DNA of 64,000 nucleotides from Shimia sp040370365. Lineage in GTDB: Bacteria > Pseudomonadota > Alphaproteobacteria > Rhodobacterales > Rhodobacteraceae. The notes below the pieces were generated by a model that was not told the origin of the DNA, searched no databases, and saw only the letters and a list, made by a program, of their open reading frames with translations. Made by a program: the position numbers and the translations under genes. The DNA is taken from the NCBI RefSeq assembly GCF_040370365.1, contig NZ_BAABWQ010000004.1, positions 372,001-436,000 of the forward strand, read 5' to 3'. Positions 16,593-25,188 of the stretch are shown piece after piece. How positions within the stretch are numbered: the first letter of the stretch is position 1; each line of letters begins with the position of its first letter.

Positions 16593-17402
16593 CTAGGGGT
16601 CTTGCAGATAGCGCGGCGACAGCACCATGATTGTTGGCTGAGATGGCAGGTCACGTAAGCTCATAGTAAGTGCATTTCCCGGTCTGCGCTCCACCAGATA
16701 TGCATCCGACATACCGGTCAAAAACGCCGCCAGCGTCCAGTCCTCAAACCAATGCATTGGGATCACCACTTGGGCCCGCAGCCGCCGCAAAACCCGGATC
16801 ATGGTGGGCACATCCAAGCTCATACCGCCATCCACCGCTGCCATCACAATATCGAGCCGCCCAAGAGCCGCATATTGCGCGTCATTGGGCTCATGATGCA
16901 GATGCCCAAGGTGGCCAATGCACAGGCCAGCAACCTCAAACACAAAGATCGAGTTGCCCTTTTCCTCAACACCACCATAGCTGCGAATATCAGTGGCCAC
17001 ATTGCGCACCAGCATGGAGCCCAGATCAAGGTGATGCTCGATTCCAAGCCCATAGTCGCCCCAGCCCGGTAAAACATGTGGCACAGCCGGATCGGGATTG
17101 GCCGTCCAATGTGTGTCGTGCGCGTGGTTCATAGTGACCACATCCGGTACAAGGTCTGTCGCGCCCAAAAAGCCTGTGTAGTCTGTGACCACATCAATGC
17201 CGTCATGGGTTTGAAGCAGAAAGGAGGCATGTGCGATATAGCTGATCCGCACGTCGTGCTTTTCCACCGGATCGCGAAAAGATGCCTTGTGCAGATATTG
17301 CACTCCGGGCGCTTCTGCCAATGCGATGCAGTGGCTCGGACGTCGGTCTTGCGCCTGTGCCGCACCAGCCAAAAATATGAAGATCATCCACAGTAGCCGC
17401 AT
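16593..17402 (-). CDS. Exported metallo-beta-lactamase-fold protein, UlaG-like
   Basis: A 269-residue protein beginning with a clear signal peptide (MRLLWMIFIFLAGAAQAQ), so it is probably periplasmic. The MBL fold is suggested by YIAHASFLLQT, the metal motif MNHAHDTH, GHLGHLHHEP and MPMHWFED-like VVIPMHW near the end. The canonical HxHxDH motif has threonine in place of aspartate (HAHDTH), so metal site 2 may be altered. ATG 17402 is used because GGGAGAGGA precedes it; the longer frame has no support. It follows the FAD oxidoreductase at a short gap in reverse order: this gene is transcribed first. Substrate unknown. Confidence 0.8.
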   Translation of the reverse strand: MRLLWMIFIFLAGAAQAQDRRPSHCIALAEAPGVQYLHKASFRDPVEKHDVRISYIAHASFLLQTHDGIDVVTDYTGFLGATDLVPDVVTMNHAHDTHWTANPDPAVPHVLPGWGDYGLGIEHHLDLGSMLVRNVATDIRSYGGVEEKGNSIFVFEVAGLCIGHLGHLHHEPNDAQYAALGRLDIVMAAVDGGMSLDVPTMIRVLRRLRAQVVIPMHWFEDWTLAAFLTGMSDAYLVERRPGNALTMSLRDLPSQPTIMVLSPRYLQDP

Positions 17403-17539
17403 AGCAAATCCTCTCCCTATTGAAAGAAGACTACCAGAAAGCTGAAAAACAAGCGCCCCTGTTTTCTGTGCGGGGTCGACGCTTCGGAGGTCACGCCGCA
17501 AATTTGGGCAAATCATCCTGCCATGATGGCTGATCTGAC

Positions 17540-18130
17540 CTAGGCTTGGCCCGCCATAGTACGACCACGACGATCATGACGCAGTGCTGCGTACAACACA
17601 TGTGTGCGCCAGCGCCCATTGATCTGCAGATAGCTTTGCGCCACCCCTTCATACTTGAAACCAGATTTCTCAAGCACGCCGCGGCTCGCGATATTCTCCG
17701 GCAAACACGCGGCTTCGATCCGGCTGAGCTCTAGTCGGCTAAACGCATGATGCACAACCGCCTCAATCGCTTCGCTCATATAGCCTTTCCGCGAAAAGGC
17801 CGCCCCAACCCAATAGCCCAATGTGCCAGCTTGCGCAGGACCACGCCGAATATTGTCCAACGTGATGGCCCCCACCAAGGTCTCATCACTGCGGCGAAAC
17901 ATAAACAAAGGCACCGCAGTGTCATTGGAGATCGACCGCTGTGCCCAATAGACGCGGTTGGTGAAACTTTTGCGGCTTAGGTGGCTTGCAGCCCACACGG
18001 GCTCCCACGGCACCAAGAAATCGGCGCTGGCGCTGCGCAACTCCGCCCATTCGCGGAAATCCGCGTGGATGGGCGGACGTAACGTCAGCTGGTCGGTCTC
18101 TATCCGAACCCTGCGCCGCGTCAGAAGCAT
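17540..18130 (-). CDS. GNAT family N-acetyltransferase, RimJ/RimL type
   Basis: A 196-residue acetyltransferase with the RimJ/RimL layout: early LTLRPPIHADFREWAELR, then GYWVGAAFSRKGYMSEAIEAV for acetyl-CoA binding, and ACLPENIASRGVLEKSGF near the C terminus. Such enzymes acetylate protein N termini (ribosomal S5 in the case of RimJ) or small molecules. Its ATG overlaps the stop of the M16 peptidase gene as ATGA, so it is the last gene of the thrC-M16 unit and is probably translationally coupled. Confidence 0.9.
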   Translation of the reverse strand: MLLTRRRVRIETDQLTLRPPIHADFREWAELRSASADFLVPWEPVWAASHLSRKSFTNRVYWAQRSISNDTAVPLFMFRRSDETLVGAITLDNIRRGPAQAGTLGYWVGAAFSRKGYMSEAIEAVVHHAFSRLELSRIEAACLPENIASRGVLEKSGFKYEGVAQSYLQINGRWRTHVLYAALRHDRRGRTMAGQA

Positions 18131-19392
18131 CAGGCAGCGCGCCTCTCTTCCAAGGCTTCCAAGGCTGGCGCCGCAGACACAGGACCGTAAAGCGCCATCG
18201 CGCAGCGTGCCTGCGTTGCCATCTGCTCCGCAAAACGGCGGACATCGGCATCCGACACCGCATCGATGCGCTCCACGGTTTCAGGCAAGCTTGGAACATG
18301 ATCCCAAATCGCCAACATCCGCGCCAAACGCTCTGCGCGGCTTGATGGGCTTTCCAGTCCCATCAACAAACCCGCCTTCATCTGCGTGCGGGCGCGTGCA
18401 ATTTCAACGGCATTGATATCTTCTGCTGCGCGCTTGAGCTCATCAATGGTGATTTCGGCCAGCTCCGCAATCTGTCCGCCAGATGTGCCCGCATAGATTG
18501 TCGTCATGCCGGTGTCGGCATAGGCTCCGGTCTGCGCAAAAATTGAATAACACAGCCCACGCTTTTCGCGCACTTCCTGAAACAGACGGCTCGACATTCC
18601 GCCGCCCAATGCAGAGGAGTAAATCTGCGCAGTGTAGATATCTGGGCTGCAATAATCCGGGCTTTCAAACCCAATCGCGAAATGCGCCTGTTCCAACGCC
18701 TTTTCCGTGCGGTACTCGCCACCTGAAAACTGCGCAGGCACCAATTCAATCGCAGGCCCACGCTCGAGATGGCCGAACATCTCTTCGGCAAGCCGCACGA
18801 TGTCATCATGATCCACAGCACCAGCCGCTGACAAAATCATACGCTCAGGCCGGTAATGTTCCTTTACAAATCTTGCAAGATCTTCGCGGTCAAAACTGCG
18901 CACGTGGTCGCCCTCACCCAGAATGGTGCGGCCAATAGGTTGATCCGGGTAAGCGCGTTCTTGCAACCAGTCAAAGACCACATCATCCGGCGTATCCAAC
19001 GCCTGTCCGATCTCTTGCAAGATCACACCGCGCTCCACCTCGATTTCACTGGGATCAAAGATCGGGTTGAGCACAATATCGCCCACCACATCCATGGCCA
19101 GCGCCACATCGTTTTTCAGCACGCGCGCGTAATATGCGGTCACCTCGCGACTGGTATAGGCGTTGATATAGCCTCCCACATCCTCAATGGTTTCCGCAAT
19201 TTCCAGCGCGTTTCGGCGCTTGGTGCCTTTGAAGGCCATGTGCTCCAGAAAGTGCGCTATGCCGTTTTGCGGCGCGCGCTCATGGCGGCCCCCAGCGTTC
19301 ACCCAAATGCCAATCGAGGCACTTTCTAGCCCAGGCATATGTTCAGTAGCGATGCGAAACCCATTTGAGAGTGTATGAAACTTAACCGTCAA
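18130..19392 (-). CDS. M16 family zinc peptidase (mitochondrial processing peptidase-like)
   Basis: A 420-residue pitrilysin-family peptidase similar to the beta subunit of mitochondrial processing peptidase. The inverted zinc motif HFLEH is intact (H47, E50, H51) in a GIAHFLEHMAFKGT context, so it should be active. The C-terminal half carries the usual inactive M16 repeat with SSRLFQEVREKRGLCYSI. Overlaps with thrC upstream and the GNAT gene downstream (ATGA both times) place it in a coupled unit, an order common in alphaproteobacteria. The physiological substrate in bacteria is not known. Confidence 0.94.
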   Translation of the reverse strand: MTVKFHTLSNGFRIATEHMPGLESASIGIWVNAGGRHERAPQNGIAHFLEHMAFKGTKRRNALEIAETIEDVGGYINAYTSREVTAYYARVLKNDVALAMDVVGDIVLNPIFDPSEIEVERGVILQEIGQALDTPDDVVFDWLQERAYPDQPIGRTILGEGDHVRSFDREDLARFVKEHYRPERMILSAAGAVDHDDIVRLAEEMFGHLERGPAIELVPAQFSGGEYRTEKALEQAHFAIGFESPDYCSPDIYTAQIYSSALGGGMSSRLFQEVREKRGLCYSIFAQTGAYADTGMTTIYAGTSGGQIAELAEITIDELKRAAEDINAVEIARARTQMKAGLLMGLESPSSRAERLARMLAIWDHVPSLPETVERIDAVSDADVRRFAEQMATQARCAMALYGPVSAAPALEALEERRAA

Positions 19393-20777
19393 CGTTGTGC
19401 AATCCGTTCCTTAATAAGCGCTTCCAAGGCTCCAAGATCATTGGGCACACGGGTCACGCGTTCATCTTTATCCATCATATCCGCCATATGTGTCGGAAGC
19501 CCCGGCCTTACGCCCATGGCAGCCTCAACCGCATCCGGGAACTTAGCTGGGTGCGCCGTGGCCAGCGTGACCATAGGCACTGCCCCCATATGGGCATTCC
19601 CGACCTTTACGCCAACTGCGGAGTGTGGGCAAAGCACTTCTCCACACGCGGTAAATTCCGCTGCAATCGTGGCTTTGGTTTCATCCTCAGACACCCGACC
19701 GCTGTCAAAATGCTCTCGCAATGTTTCCATTGCCCCTTGGCTGATAGCAAACGAACCATCGTTGAGCTCGTCCATCAGTTGCGAGACGGCATTGCCATCC
19801 CGGCCATAAGCATCAAAAAGTGCGCGCTCAAAGTTTGAGCTCACCTGAATGTCCATAGAGGGGCTGATCGAAGGCGTCACGCCCTCTTTGGTATAGGCGC
19901 CACTCTCCATGGTGCGGTGCAAAATATCGTTCTGGTTGGTGGCAATCACCAGCTTCTCAATGGGCAGCCCCATCTTCTTGGCGATGTAACCTGCAAAGAT
20001 ATCGCCAAAGTTGCCAGTCGGCACCGTAAAGCTCACCTTACGATGCGGCGCGCCAAGGCTCACAGCCGAGGTAAAGTAATACACAACCTGCGCCAAAACC
20101 CGTGCCCAGTTGATCGAGTTCACACCGGCCAGTTTCACGCCATCGCGGAACTCAAAGTCGTTGAACATGTCTTTGAGCTTGGCCTGACAATCGTCAAAGT
20201 CACCGTCCAAAGCCAGTGCATGCACATTCGCATCTTCCGGAGTGGTCATCTGTTTGCGCTGAATGGGCGACACGCGCCCGTGCGGGAACAGAATAAACAC
20301 ATCCACGTTCTCCAAACCGCGAAACGCCTCAATCGCGGCTGAGCCGGTGTCGCCAGAGGTTGCCCCAACGATGGTCACGCGTTCATTCCGACGGCCCAGC
20401 GAGAACTGGAACAATTGGCCAATCAATTGCATCGCAAAGTCTTTGAACGCCAACGTTGGGCCGTGAAACAGCTCAAGCAAATAGTGATTTGGGGCCAATT
20501 GCACCAAAGGCGCACGCGCCTCGTGGCGAAAATTGGCATAGGCGCGCGCGATGATGCCCTTGAACTCGTCATCGGTGAAAGCGTCGCCCACAAACGGGCG
20601 CATCACAACAAAAGCCGCTTCCTCGTAAGATTTGCCTGCGAGGCTTGCGATCTCATCCACGCTCAGTGTCGGGATCGTTTTTGGCACATACAAACCGCCA
20701 TCACGGGCAAGGCCGGTCAGCATGGCCTCTTCAAAGCTCAGCTCCGGGGCATTTCCACGGGTCGAAATGTATTTCAC
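19389..20777 (-). CDS. thrC: Threonine synthase
   Basis: Makes L-threonine from O-phosphohomoserine using pyridoxal phosphate. The 462-residue product has the long-form (proteobacterial) length; the PLP lysine is K112 in GPTLAFKDFAMQ. VGATSGDTGSAAIEAF and TVPTGNFGDIFAGYIAK bind the cofactor phosphate. The start is read as GTG 20777 (VKYISTRGNAPELSFEEA), which overlaps the surf1 stop as GTGA; an earlier in-frame start would only encode part of surf1. It is located in a cytochrome oxidase assembly unit with no metabolic connection, as is usual for this group. Confidence 0.95.
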   Translation of the reverse strand: MKYISTRGNAPELSFEEAMLTGLARDGGLYVPKTIPTLSVDEIASLAGKSYEEAAFVVMRPFVGDAFTDDEFKGIIARAYANFRHEARAPLVQLAPNHYLLELFHGPTLAFKDFAMQLIGQLFQFSLGRRNERVTIVGATSGDTGSAAIEAFRGLENVDVFILFPHGRVSPIQRKQMTTPEDANVHALALDGDFDDCQAKLKDMFNDFEFRDGVKLAGVNSINWARVLAQVVYYFTSAVSLGAPHRKVSFTVPTGNFGDIFAGYIAKKMGLPIEKLVIATNQNDILHRTMESGAYTKEGVTPSISPSMDIQVSSNFERALFDAYGRDGNAVSQLMDELNDGSFAISQGAMETLREHFDSGRVSEDETKATIAAEFTACGEVLCPHSAVGVKVGNAHMGAVPMVTLATAHPAKFPDAVEAAMGVRPGLPTHMADMMDKDERVTRVPNDLGALEALIKERIAQR

Positions 20778-21463
20778 GTCTCTAGTGCCTTTTTGGTTTT
20801 GCGCATTCGGCGCAGGTAATACAGGGTCATTGCCACCCATACAATTGCCAGTCCGAACCAGGTGATCACATATTCCAAGTGGTCATTGGGAATGCCCACT
20901 TTGTCTATAGGTAAGGGCGTCACAGGTGCGTTTTTTTCAGTCGTTTCCCGCACAATAAGCAACACTGGCTCTGTGTTCAGCTGCGTGGCCATTTGGTCCA
21001 CATCACGCGCAAACCAGATATTTGCCTGCACATCATTTTCCGGCGTGAAACTGTCGCGTTCCTCTGGCCAATGCAAGTTGCCTGTCAACTCCGCAGCCTC
21101 GGGCGCGCGATCCGTCGCGTCTTTGTCTTCCGTTTTCACCCAACCGCGATCCGCCAAGATGCGCCGCCCGTCGCTGGTCTCAAAAACAGACACAATCCGG
21201 TAAACGGCCCCGACGTCGCGCGTGCTTGCCAGCAGATGAATTTCATCGCTCAGGATCGTGCCAGAAACCACCACTGGCAGGTATTTGTCGTCAACCGGGT
21301 CGATGGCATCTGGCAAGGCCGTAGGTGCACCGGACATCCGCGCGTCGATATCAGCGAGATACGCTTCTTTTTCCGCCATCCGCTGCAGCTGCCATATGCC
21401 CAAAGACACCAGCACAACAGTGCCCAAAATGCCAAAAAACAACGGCAGAATCAGTCGGCGCAC
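20774..21463 (-). CDS. surf1: SURF1 family cytochrome oxidase assembly protein
   Basis: A 229-residue inner-membrane protein that helps insert heme a into subunit I of cytochrome aa3 oxidase. It has the SURF1 topology: one span at the N terminus (LILPLFFGILGTVVLVSLGIW in part), a periplasmic domain, and a second span near the C terminus (VITWFGLAIVWVAMTLYYLR in part). The GIWQLQRMAEKEAYL segment and GWVKTE are typical. It follows ctaE after an intrinsic terminator, so it may have its own promoter or receive read-through. The stop overlaps the thrC start. Confidence 0.93.
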   Translation of the reverse strand: MRRLILPLFFGILGTVVLVSLGIWQLQRMAEKEAYLADIDARMSGAPTALPDAIDPVDDKYLPVVVSGTILSDEIHLLASTRDVGAVYRIVSVFETSDGRRILADRGWVKTEDKDATDRAPEAAELTGNLHWPEERDSFTPENDVQANIWFARDVDQMATQLNTEPVLLIVRETTEKNAPVTPLPIDKVGIPNDHLEYVITWFGLAIVWVAMTLYYLRRMRKTKKALET

Positions 21464-21480
21464 TTCAGAAGTCCTTTAAA

Positions 21481-21511
21481 AGAAAAAGCGCGGCAGGATT
21501 ATCTGCCGCGC
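21481..21511 (-). terminator. Intrinsic terminator between ctaE and surf1
   Basis: A perfect 9-bp stem, GCGCGGCAG (21488-21496) with CTGCCGCGC (21503-21511), closes the six-base loop GATTAT. Read on the minus strand the stem is followed by TTTTTCT. It lies 50 bases past the ctaE stop and should reduce transcription into surf1. Confidence 0.88.
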
Positions 21512-21560
21512 TCTGCTTTAATCGTATTCAGGCAAAAGGATCAACCTTTTGCACGCAGGC

Positions 21561-22361
21561 TTATTGGCCCCAAATGTAAATGGCTGCAAACAGGAACAAC
21601 CAGACCACATCCACAAAGTGCCAGTACCAAGCAGCGGCTTCAAAACCGACGTGCTTTTCTTTGGTAAAGTGGCCAGCCTGCAAACGCAGCAGACACACCA
21701 GCAAAAAGATCGTACCGATGATCACGTGAAAGCCGTGAAAGCCAGTCGCCATAAAGAAGGATGCGCCGTAGATATTGCCAGAGAAGCCAAAGGCTGCGTG
21801 GCTGTATTCATAGGCTTGGAACACGGTGAAGATTGCGCCCAAAGCCACAGAGATGATCAGACCCCACTTCACGTCCTCGCGGTTGTCTTCATGTGCCAGA
21901 GCGTGGTGTGCCCATGTCGCGGCACAGCCAGAACACAGCAGGATCAGCGTGTTGATCAGCGGCAGATGCCACGGGTCAAACGTCTCGATGCCAGCAGGTG
22001 GCCACACACCATCCATCGCAGGGCTGTTTGGACCCATTGGGTACATTGCGTGTTTGAAGAAGGTCCAGAACCATGCCGAGAAGAACATAACTTCGGACAT
22101 GATGAAGAGAATGAACCCATAGCGCAGACCAATCTGCACCACCGGTGTGTGGTCGCCCACTTTGCTTTCTGCAATGACTTCAGCCCACCAGCCCCACATG
22201 GTGTAGAGCACACCAATGAGACCCATAAGGAAGATCCAAGGACCACTGTCGTGCATCCATAATACAGCACCAAGTAGCATGACGAAGCCTGCCACTGAGC
22301 CGATGAGCGGATACGCCGACGGGGGGAGAATGTGATAGTCGTGATTTTTCGCGTGCGCCAT
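21561..22361 (-). CDS. ctaE: Cytochrome c oxidase subunit III
   Basis: Subunit III of the aa3-type terminal oxidase. The 266-residue product has seven predicted spans and the family segments MSEVMFFSAWFWTFFKHAMYP (about residue 95, containing the conserved glutamate), EDNREDVKWGL, and ATGFHGFHVIIGTIFLLVCL near the end. It is the last of the tightly spaced cta genes, 32 bases after ctaG. Subunit I (ctaD) is not in the window; it lies elsewhere in many relatives. Confidence 0.96.
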   Translation of the reverse strand: MAHAKNHDYHILPPSAYPLIGSVAGFVMLLGAVLWMHDSGPWIFLMGLIGVLYTMWGWWAEVIAESKVGDHTPVVQIGLRYGFILFIMSEVMFFSAWFWTFFKHAMYPMGPNSPAMDGVWPPAGIETFDPWHLPLINTLILLCSGCAATWAHHALAHEDNREDVKWGLIISVALGAIFTVFQAYEYSHAAFGFSGNIYGASFFMATGFHGFHVIIGTIFLLVCLLRLQAGHFTKEKHVGFEAAAWYWHFVDVVWLFLFAAIYIWGQ

Positions 22362-22393
22362 TTTTTCAGTTTCCCTCGTTGGAAGGCTTGCCC

Positions 22394-22969
22394 TTAGTTT
22401 TGCTTGCTCTCACCCGCTGGCGTCAAGGACGCCAACTCTTCGGGCAAGTCAGTTTCATAGAAGGTGTATCCCAAAGTGATCACCTTTACATATTTTGCGT
22501 CCCGGTCATCAACGATCTCCGGATCTACGTAAAAACTCACCGGCATCATGACTGTTTCGCCGGGTTGCAGCACCTGCTCTTCAAAGCAGAAGCAATCGAT
22601 TTTTGTGAAGAAACCACCTGCGTCATAGGGCGCCACATTGTAGCTCGCGGTGCCGGCCACAGCCCGGTCGGTTGGGTTGTGCGCCTCATAAAACGCCAGC
22701 CCAGTTTCACCGATGCGAATTTCCATTTCGCGCTGCATGGGTTTGAAGTCCCACGGCATGTGACGCTCAGTGGAGGCGTCAAAGCGCACTTTGATGGTCT
22801 TGTCCAAGATCACATCGCTGCCGGTCTCCGCAACGTTGGTCACACCACCAAAGCCTGTCACTCGGCAGAACCAGTCGTAAAACGGCACCGATGCCCAAGC
22901 CAGCGCGCCCATGGTCACAACCACGCCCACGGTCTGAACCAACGTCTTTTTCTTCGGGTCCATCGCCAT
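22394..22969 (-). CDS. ctaG: Cytochrome c oxidase assembly protein CtaG (Cox11)
   Basis: Copper chaperone that delivers copper to the CuB site of subunit I. The 191-residue protein has one N-terminal span (TVGVVVTMGALAWASVPFYD in part) followed by a periplasmic Ig-like domain with the conserved copper-binding CFCFEEQ motif and YVDPEI. ATG 22969 shares one base with the stop of the small upstream gene (TGATG); a GTG one codon earlier is possible but less likely. Membership in the cta operon fits the call. Confidence 0.95.
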   Translation of the reverse strand: MAMDPKKKTLVQTVGVVVTMGALAWASVPFYDWFCRVTGFGGVTNVAETGSDVILDKTIKVRFDASTERHMPWDFKPMQREMEIRIGETGLAFYEAHNPTDRAVAGTASYNVAPYDAGGFFTKIDCFCFEEQVLQPGETVMMPVSFYVDPEIVDDRDAKYVKVITLGYTFYETDLPEELASLTPAGESKQN

Positions 22970-23136
22970 CACTGATCCCTCTGGATGCTGGCGTTTTCTG
23001 GCTCATAATCCCCGCGGGTGACTTTCACCACGGTCAGGCCAAAAACGATGACAATGAAGCTCACCAGCACCAGCGCAACCCCAACGTTGCGGCCAAAGCG
23101 GCGCTTGTGCAGTTCGTGTTCCTCGCGAAAGCTCAT
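22969..23136 (-). CDS. Small single-span protein of the cytochrome oxidase cluster
   Basis: A 55-residue protein beginning MSFREEHELHKRRFGRN, with one hydrophobic span (about residues 18-38: VGVALVLVSFIVIVFGLTVV) and a short polar tail. Small proteins of this type lie between ctaB and ctaG in many alphaproteobacteria and are often annotated as CoxF-like or hypothetical. ATG 23136 follows GGAGG placed in the end of ctaB; an upstream ATG at 23160 would overlap ctaB and is less likely. Probably an assembly factor or small subunit for the aa3 oxidase; this role is inferred from position only. Confidence 0.8.
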   Translation of the reverse strand: MSFREEHELHKRRFGRNVGVALVLVSFIVIVFGLTVVKVTRGDYEPENASIQRDQ

Positions 23137-23140
23137 CTGC

Positions 23141-24079
23141 TTACCATCCTCCAATGCCATAAGGGGCCAACGTGGCCTCTGCCAAAATCGCACCAAAATG
23201 CAAGAACAGGTAAAGCAACGACAGGGCAAAAAACGCGCGTTCACGCTTGTAACCATCTGCCTCAGAAATTTTTTCGTCGCGACGCCAGATTGAAATCGCG
23301 CCAGCCACAAACAAACCATTCAAAATGACAGCCGTCGTAAGATAGATTGGCCCACCAACGCCGGTGAAGGCCATGCCTATTGCGACAACGGCGAGCAGCA
23401 GCGTGTAAACCAAAATGTGGTTGCGAGTCACGCGACGCCCGTGGGTCACATGCAACATCGGCACGCCTGCGTCTTTGTAGTCGGACTTCATAAACAAACA
23501 CAGCGCCCAGAAGTGTGGCGGGGTCCACATAAAGGTCAGTGTGAACATCAGCACGCTTTCAATCGAAATACCGCCGGTCACAACCGCCCAACCAATCATT
23601 GGCGGGAAGGCACCAGCCGCACCACCAATCACGATGTTCTGCGGCGTCCAACGTTTCAGCCACATGGTGTAGATCACCGCGTAGAAGAAGATTGTGAAAG
23701 CCAACAACCCGGCCGCAACCCAATTGGCGGCCAGCCCCAACATCACAACCGAGAAACCAGAAAGCGCCACACCAACAGCGAGCGCTTCGCCTTCTGTGAC
23801 TTTCCCCGCAGGGATCGGACGCCCCTGCGTCCGTTTCATAAGCCGGTCGATGTCGGCGTCATACCACATGTTCAACGCGCCGGAAGCACCGCCGCCTACG
23901 GCAATGAACAAAATCGCGCAGAACGCAACAAAAGGGTGCACAGAACCGGGCGCGGCCAACAAACCTACAGCGGCTGTGAACACAACAAGCGACATCACCC
24001 GTGGTTTCAGCAGCGCGAAGTAATCGCCGAATTCTGCTTCACCGTGGCTGGCTTGCGTATGGATGCTTGCGTCGCTCAT
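23141..24079 (-). CDS. ctaB: Protoheme IX farnesyltransferase (heme o synthase)
   Basis: Inner-membrane UbiA-family prenyltransferase that adds a farnesyl group to heme b, giving heme o, the precursor of the heme a used by the oxidase encoded around it. The 312-residue product has about nine spans and the two aspartate-rich motifs: NMWYDADIDRLMKRTQGRP (about residue 90) and the second loop FMKSDYKDAGVPMLHVTHG (about residue 213). It lies between ctaC and the small membrane protein on the same strand. Confidence 0.96.
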   Translation of the reverse strand: MSDASIHTQASHGEAEFGDYFALLKPRVMSLVVFTAAVGLLAAPGSVHPFVAFCAILFIAVGGGASGALNMWYDADIDRLMKRTQGRPIPAGKVTEGEALAVGVALSGFSVVMLGLAANWVAAGLLAFTIFFYAVIYTMWLKRWTPQNIVIGGAAGAFPPMIGWAVVTGGISIESVLMFTLTFMWTPPHFWALCLFMKSDYKDAGVPMLHVTHGRRVTRNHILVYTLLLAVVAIGMAFTGVGGPIYLTTAVILNGLFVAGAISIWRRDEKISEADGYKRERAFFALSLLYLFLHFGAILAEATLAPYGIGGW

Positions 24080-24099
24080 GTTCTGTCCTGTGTATCAAA

Positions 24100-24122
24100 G
24101 GCGGGCACCTTGCCCGCCTTGG
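24100..24122. other. Hairpin between ctaC and ctaB
   Basis: AAGGCGGGCA (24100-24109) pairs perfectly with TGCCCGCCTT (24113-24122) around a CCT loop. On the minus strand it is not followed by a T-run, so it is more likely an mRNA-stability or processing element that sets different levels of ctaC and the downstream assembly genes than a terminator. Confidence 0.5.
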
Positions 24123-24157
24123 CTTTTGTGTGGCGGGAACACTCCCGCCCTGATCGC

Positions 24158-25006
24158 TCAGTCAGCAGAGGCGAGTTCCATACCCGGAAGGGTGGACATG
24201 TCGCCAGCGTACTCTTCGATCGCGCCTTTGAGCCAAGCGTCGTACTCAGCCTCAGACACCACCTGAACGGTGATTGGCATATACGCGTGGTCTTTGCCGC
24301 AAAGCTCAGAACACTGACCGAAGTAGATGCCTTCTTTCTCCGCTTTAAACCAAAGCTGAGCGATACGGCCTGGCACAGCATCCTGTTTCACACCAAAGGC
24401 TGGAATGGTCCAGCTGTGGATCACATCTGCGCCGGTCACATCCATGACAACTGTTTTGCCAATGGGCACGACCACTTTTGTGTCGGTTGCCAATAGGTAT
24501 TCATCGTCGTTGTAGCCGTTCGCCGCCAATTCGTCTTTGCCAAGCAGGAAGCTTTCGAATTCAAATTCGTGGTCTGTGTATTCATACCCCCAGTACCACT
24601 GGTACCCGGTCACTTTGATGTGCACTTCACCTTCTGGGATTTCCTGCTGGTTGAACAGAACCGGCAAGCTGTTTGCGCCGATGAACAACAGGATCAGGAT
24701 TGGACCAAGGGTCCAAGCAATTTCCAGAGGAGAGTTGTGCGTGAATGTACCAGGCTCTGGGTTGGAGCGGCGGTTGAAGCGGACGATGCAGTACGCCAAC
24801 AAACCGGTCACGAACAGCGTAATAATAACGATGATCCAGAGGAGCAGGTTGTCCAAAGAATGGATTTGGCGCGCCAGTTCTGTCGCAGCTGGCTGGAAGC
24901 CGGTTGCTTTTGGAACGGGTTTGCCGATGGTTTCGGCGCTCTGCGCAAAGGCGGGCGCGGCGATGGTGGCTGCCATAAGGCCCAGGAATGTCGATAGAAT
25001 TCGCAT
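24158..25006 (-). CDS. ctaC: Cytochrome c oxidase subunit II
   Basis: Receives electrons from cytochrome c through its binuclear CuA centre. The 282-residue precursor has a signal peptide (MRILSTFLGLMAATIAAPAFA in part), two spans (about residues 50-75 and 95-115), and the periplasmic cupredoxin domain with CuA ligands in GQCSELCGKDHAYMPI and an earlier histidine in DVIHSWTIPAFG. GYQWYWGYEYTD is the aromatic patch for electron entry. It is the first gene of the minus-strand cta unit; its promoter lies in the region shared with the divergent tldD. Confidence 0.96.
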   Translation of the reverse strand: MRILSTFLGLMAATIAAPAFAQSAETIGKPVPKATGFQPAATELARQIHSLDNLLLWIIVIITLFVTGLLAYCIVRFNRRSNPEPGTFTHNSPLEIAWTLGPILILLFIGANSLPVLFNQQEIPEGEVHIKVTGYQWYWGYEYTDHEFEFESFLLGKDELAANGYNDDEYLLATDTKVVVPIGKTVVMDVTGADVIHSWTIPAFGVKQDAVPGRIAQLWFKAEKEGIYFGQCSELCGKDHAYMPITVQVVSEAEYDAWLKGAIEEYAGDMSTLPGMELASAD

Positions 25007-25154
25007 GTGTCACCCTGATCGGTTGCGGTGTTGTTCTTGACGGTATCACAGAATCCCTAGCACCTTTCGGCGGAATCCTGCTGTTGTTTCGCGCCTAAAA
25101 AACATATTCTCTCCCACAGATAAAGATCGAAGCTTGCGGCAAACAGACGCTTTT

Positions 25155-25168
25155 TTGATTTAGATCAA
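25155..25168. promoter_or_regulatory. FNR/FnrL-type binding box between tldD and ctaC
   Basis: TTGATTTAGATCAA matches the FNR consensus TTGAT-N4-ATCAA at all ten defined positions. It lies 20 bases before the tldD start and about 150 bases before ctaC. The sequence match is seen directly; control of the aa3 oxidase or of tldD by an oxygen-sensing FnrL is inferred from what such boxes do in Rhodobacter. Confidence 0.7.
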
Positions 25169-25188
25169 AACAAGAGGCATGACCACCG

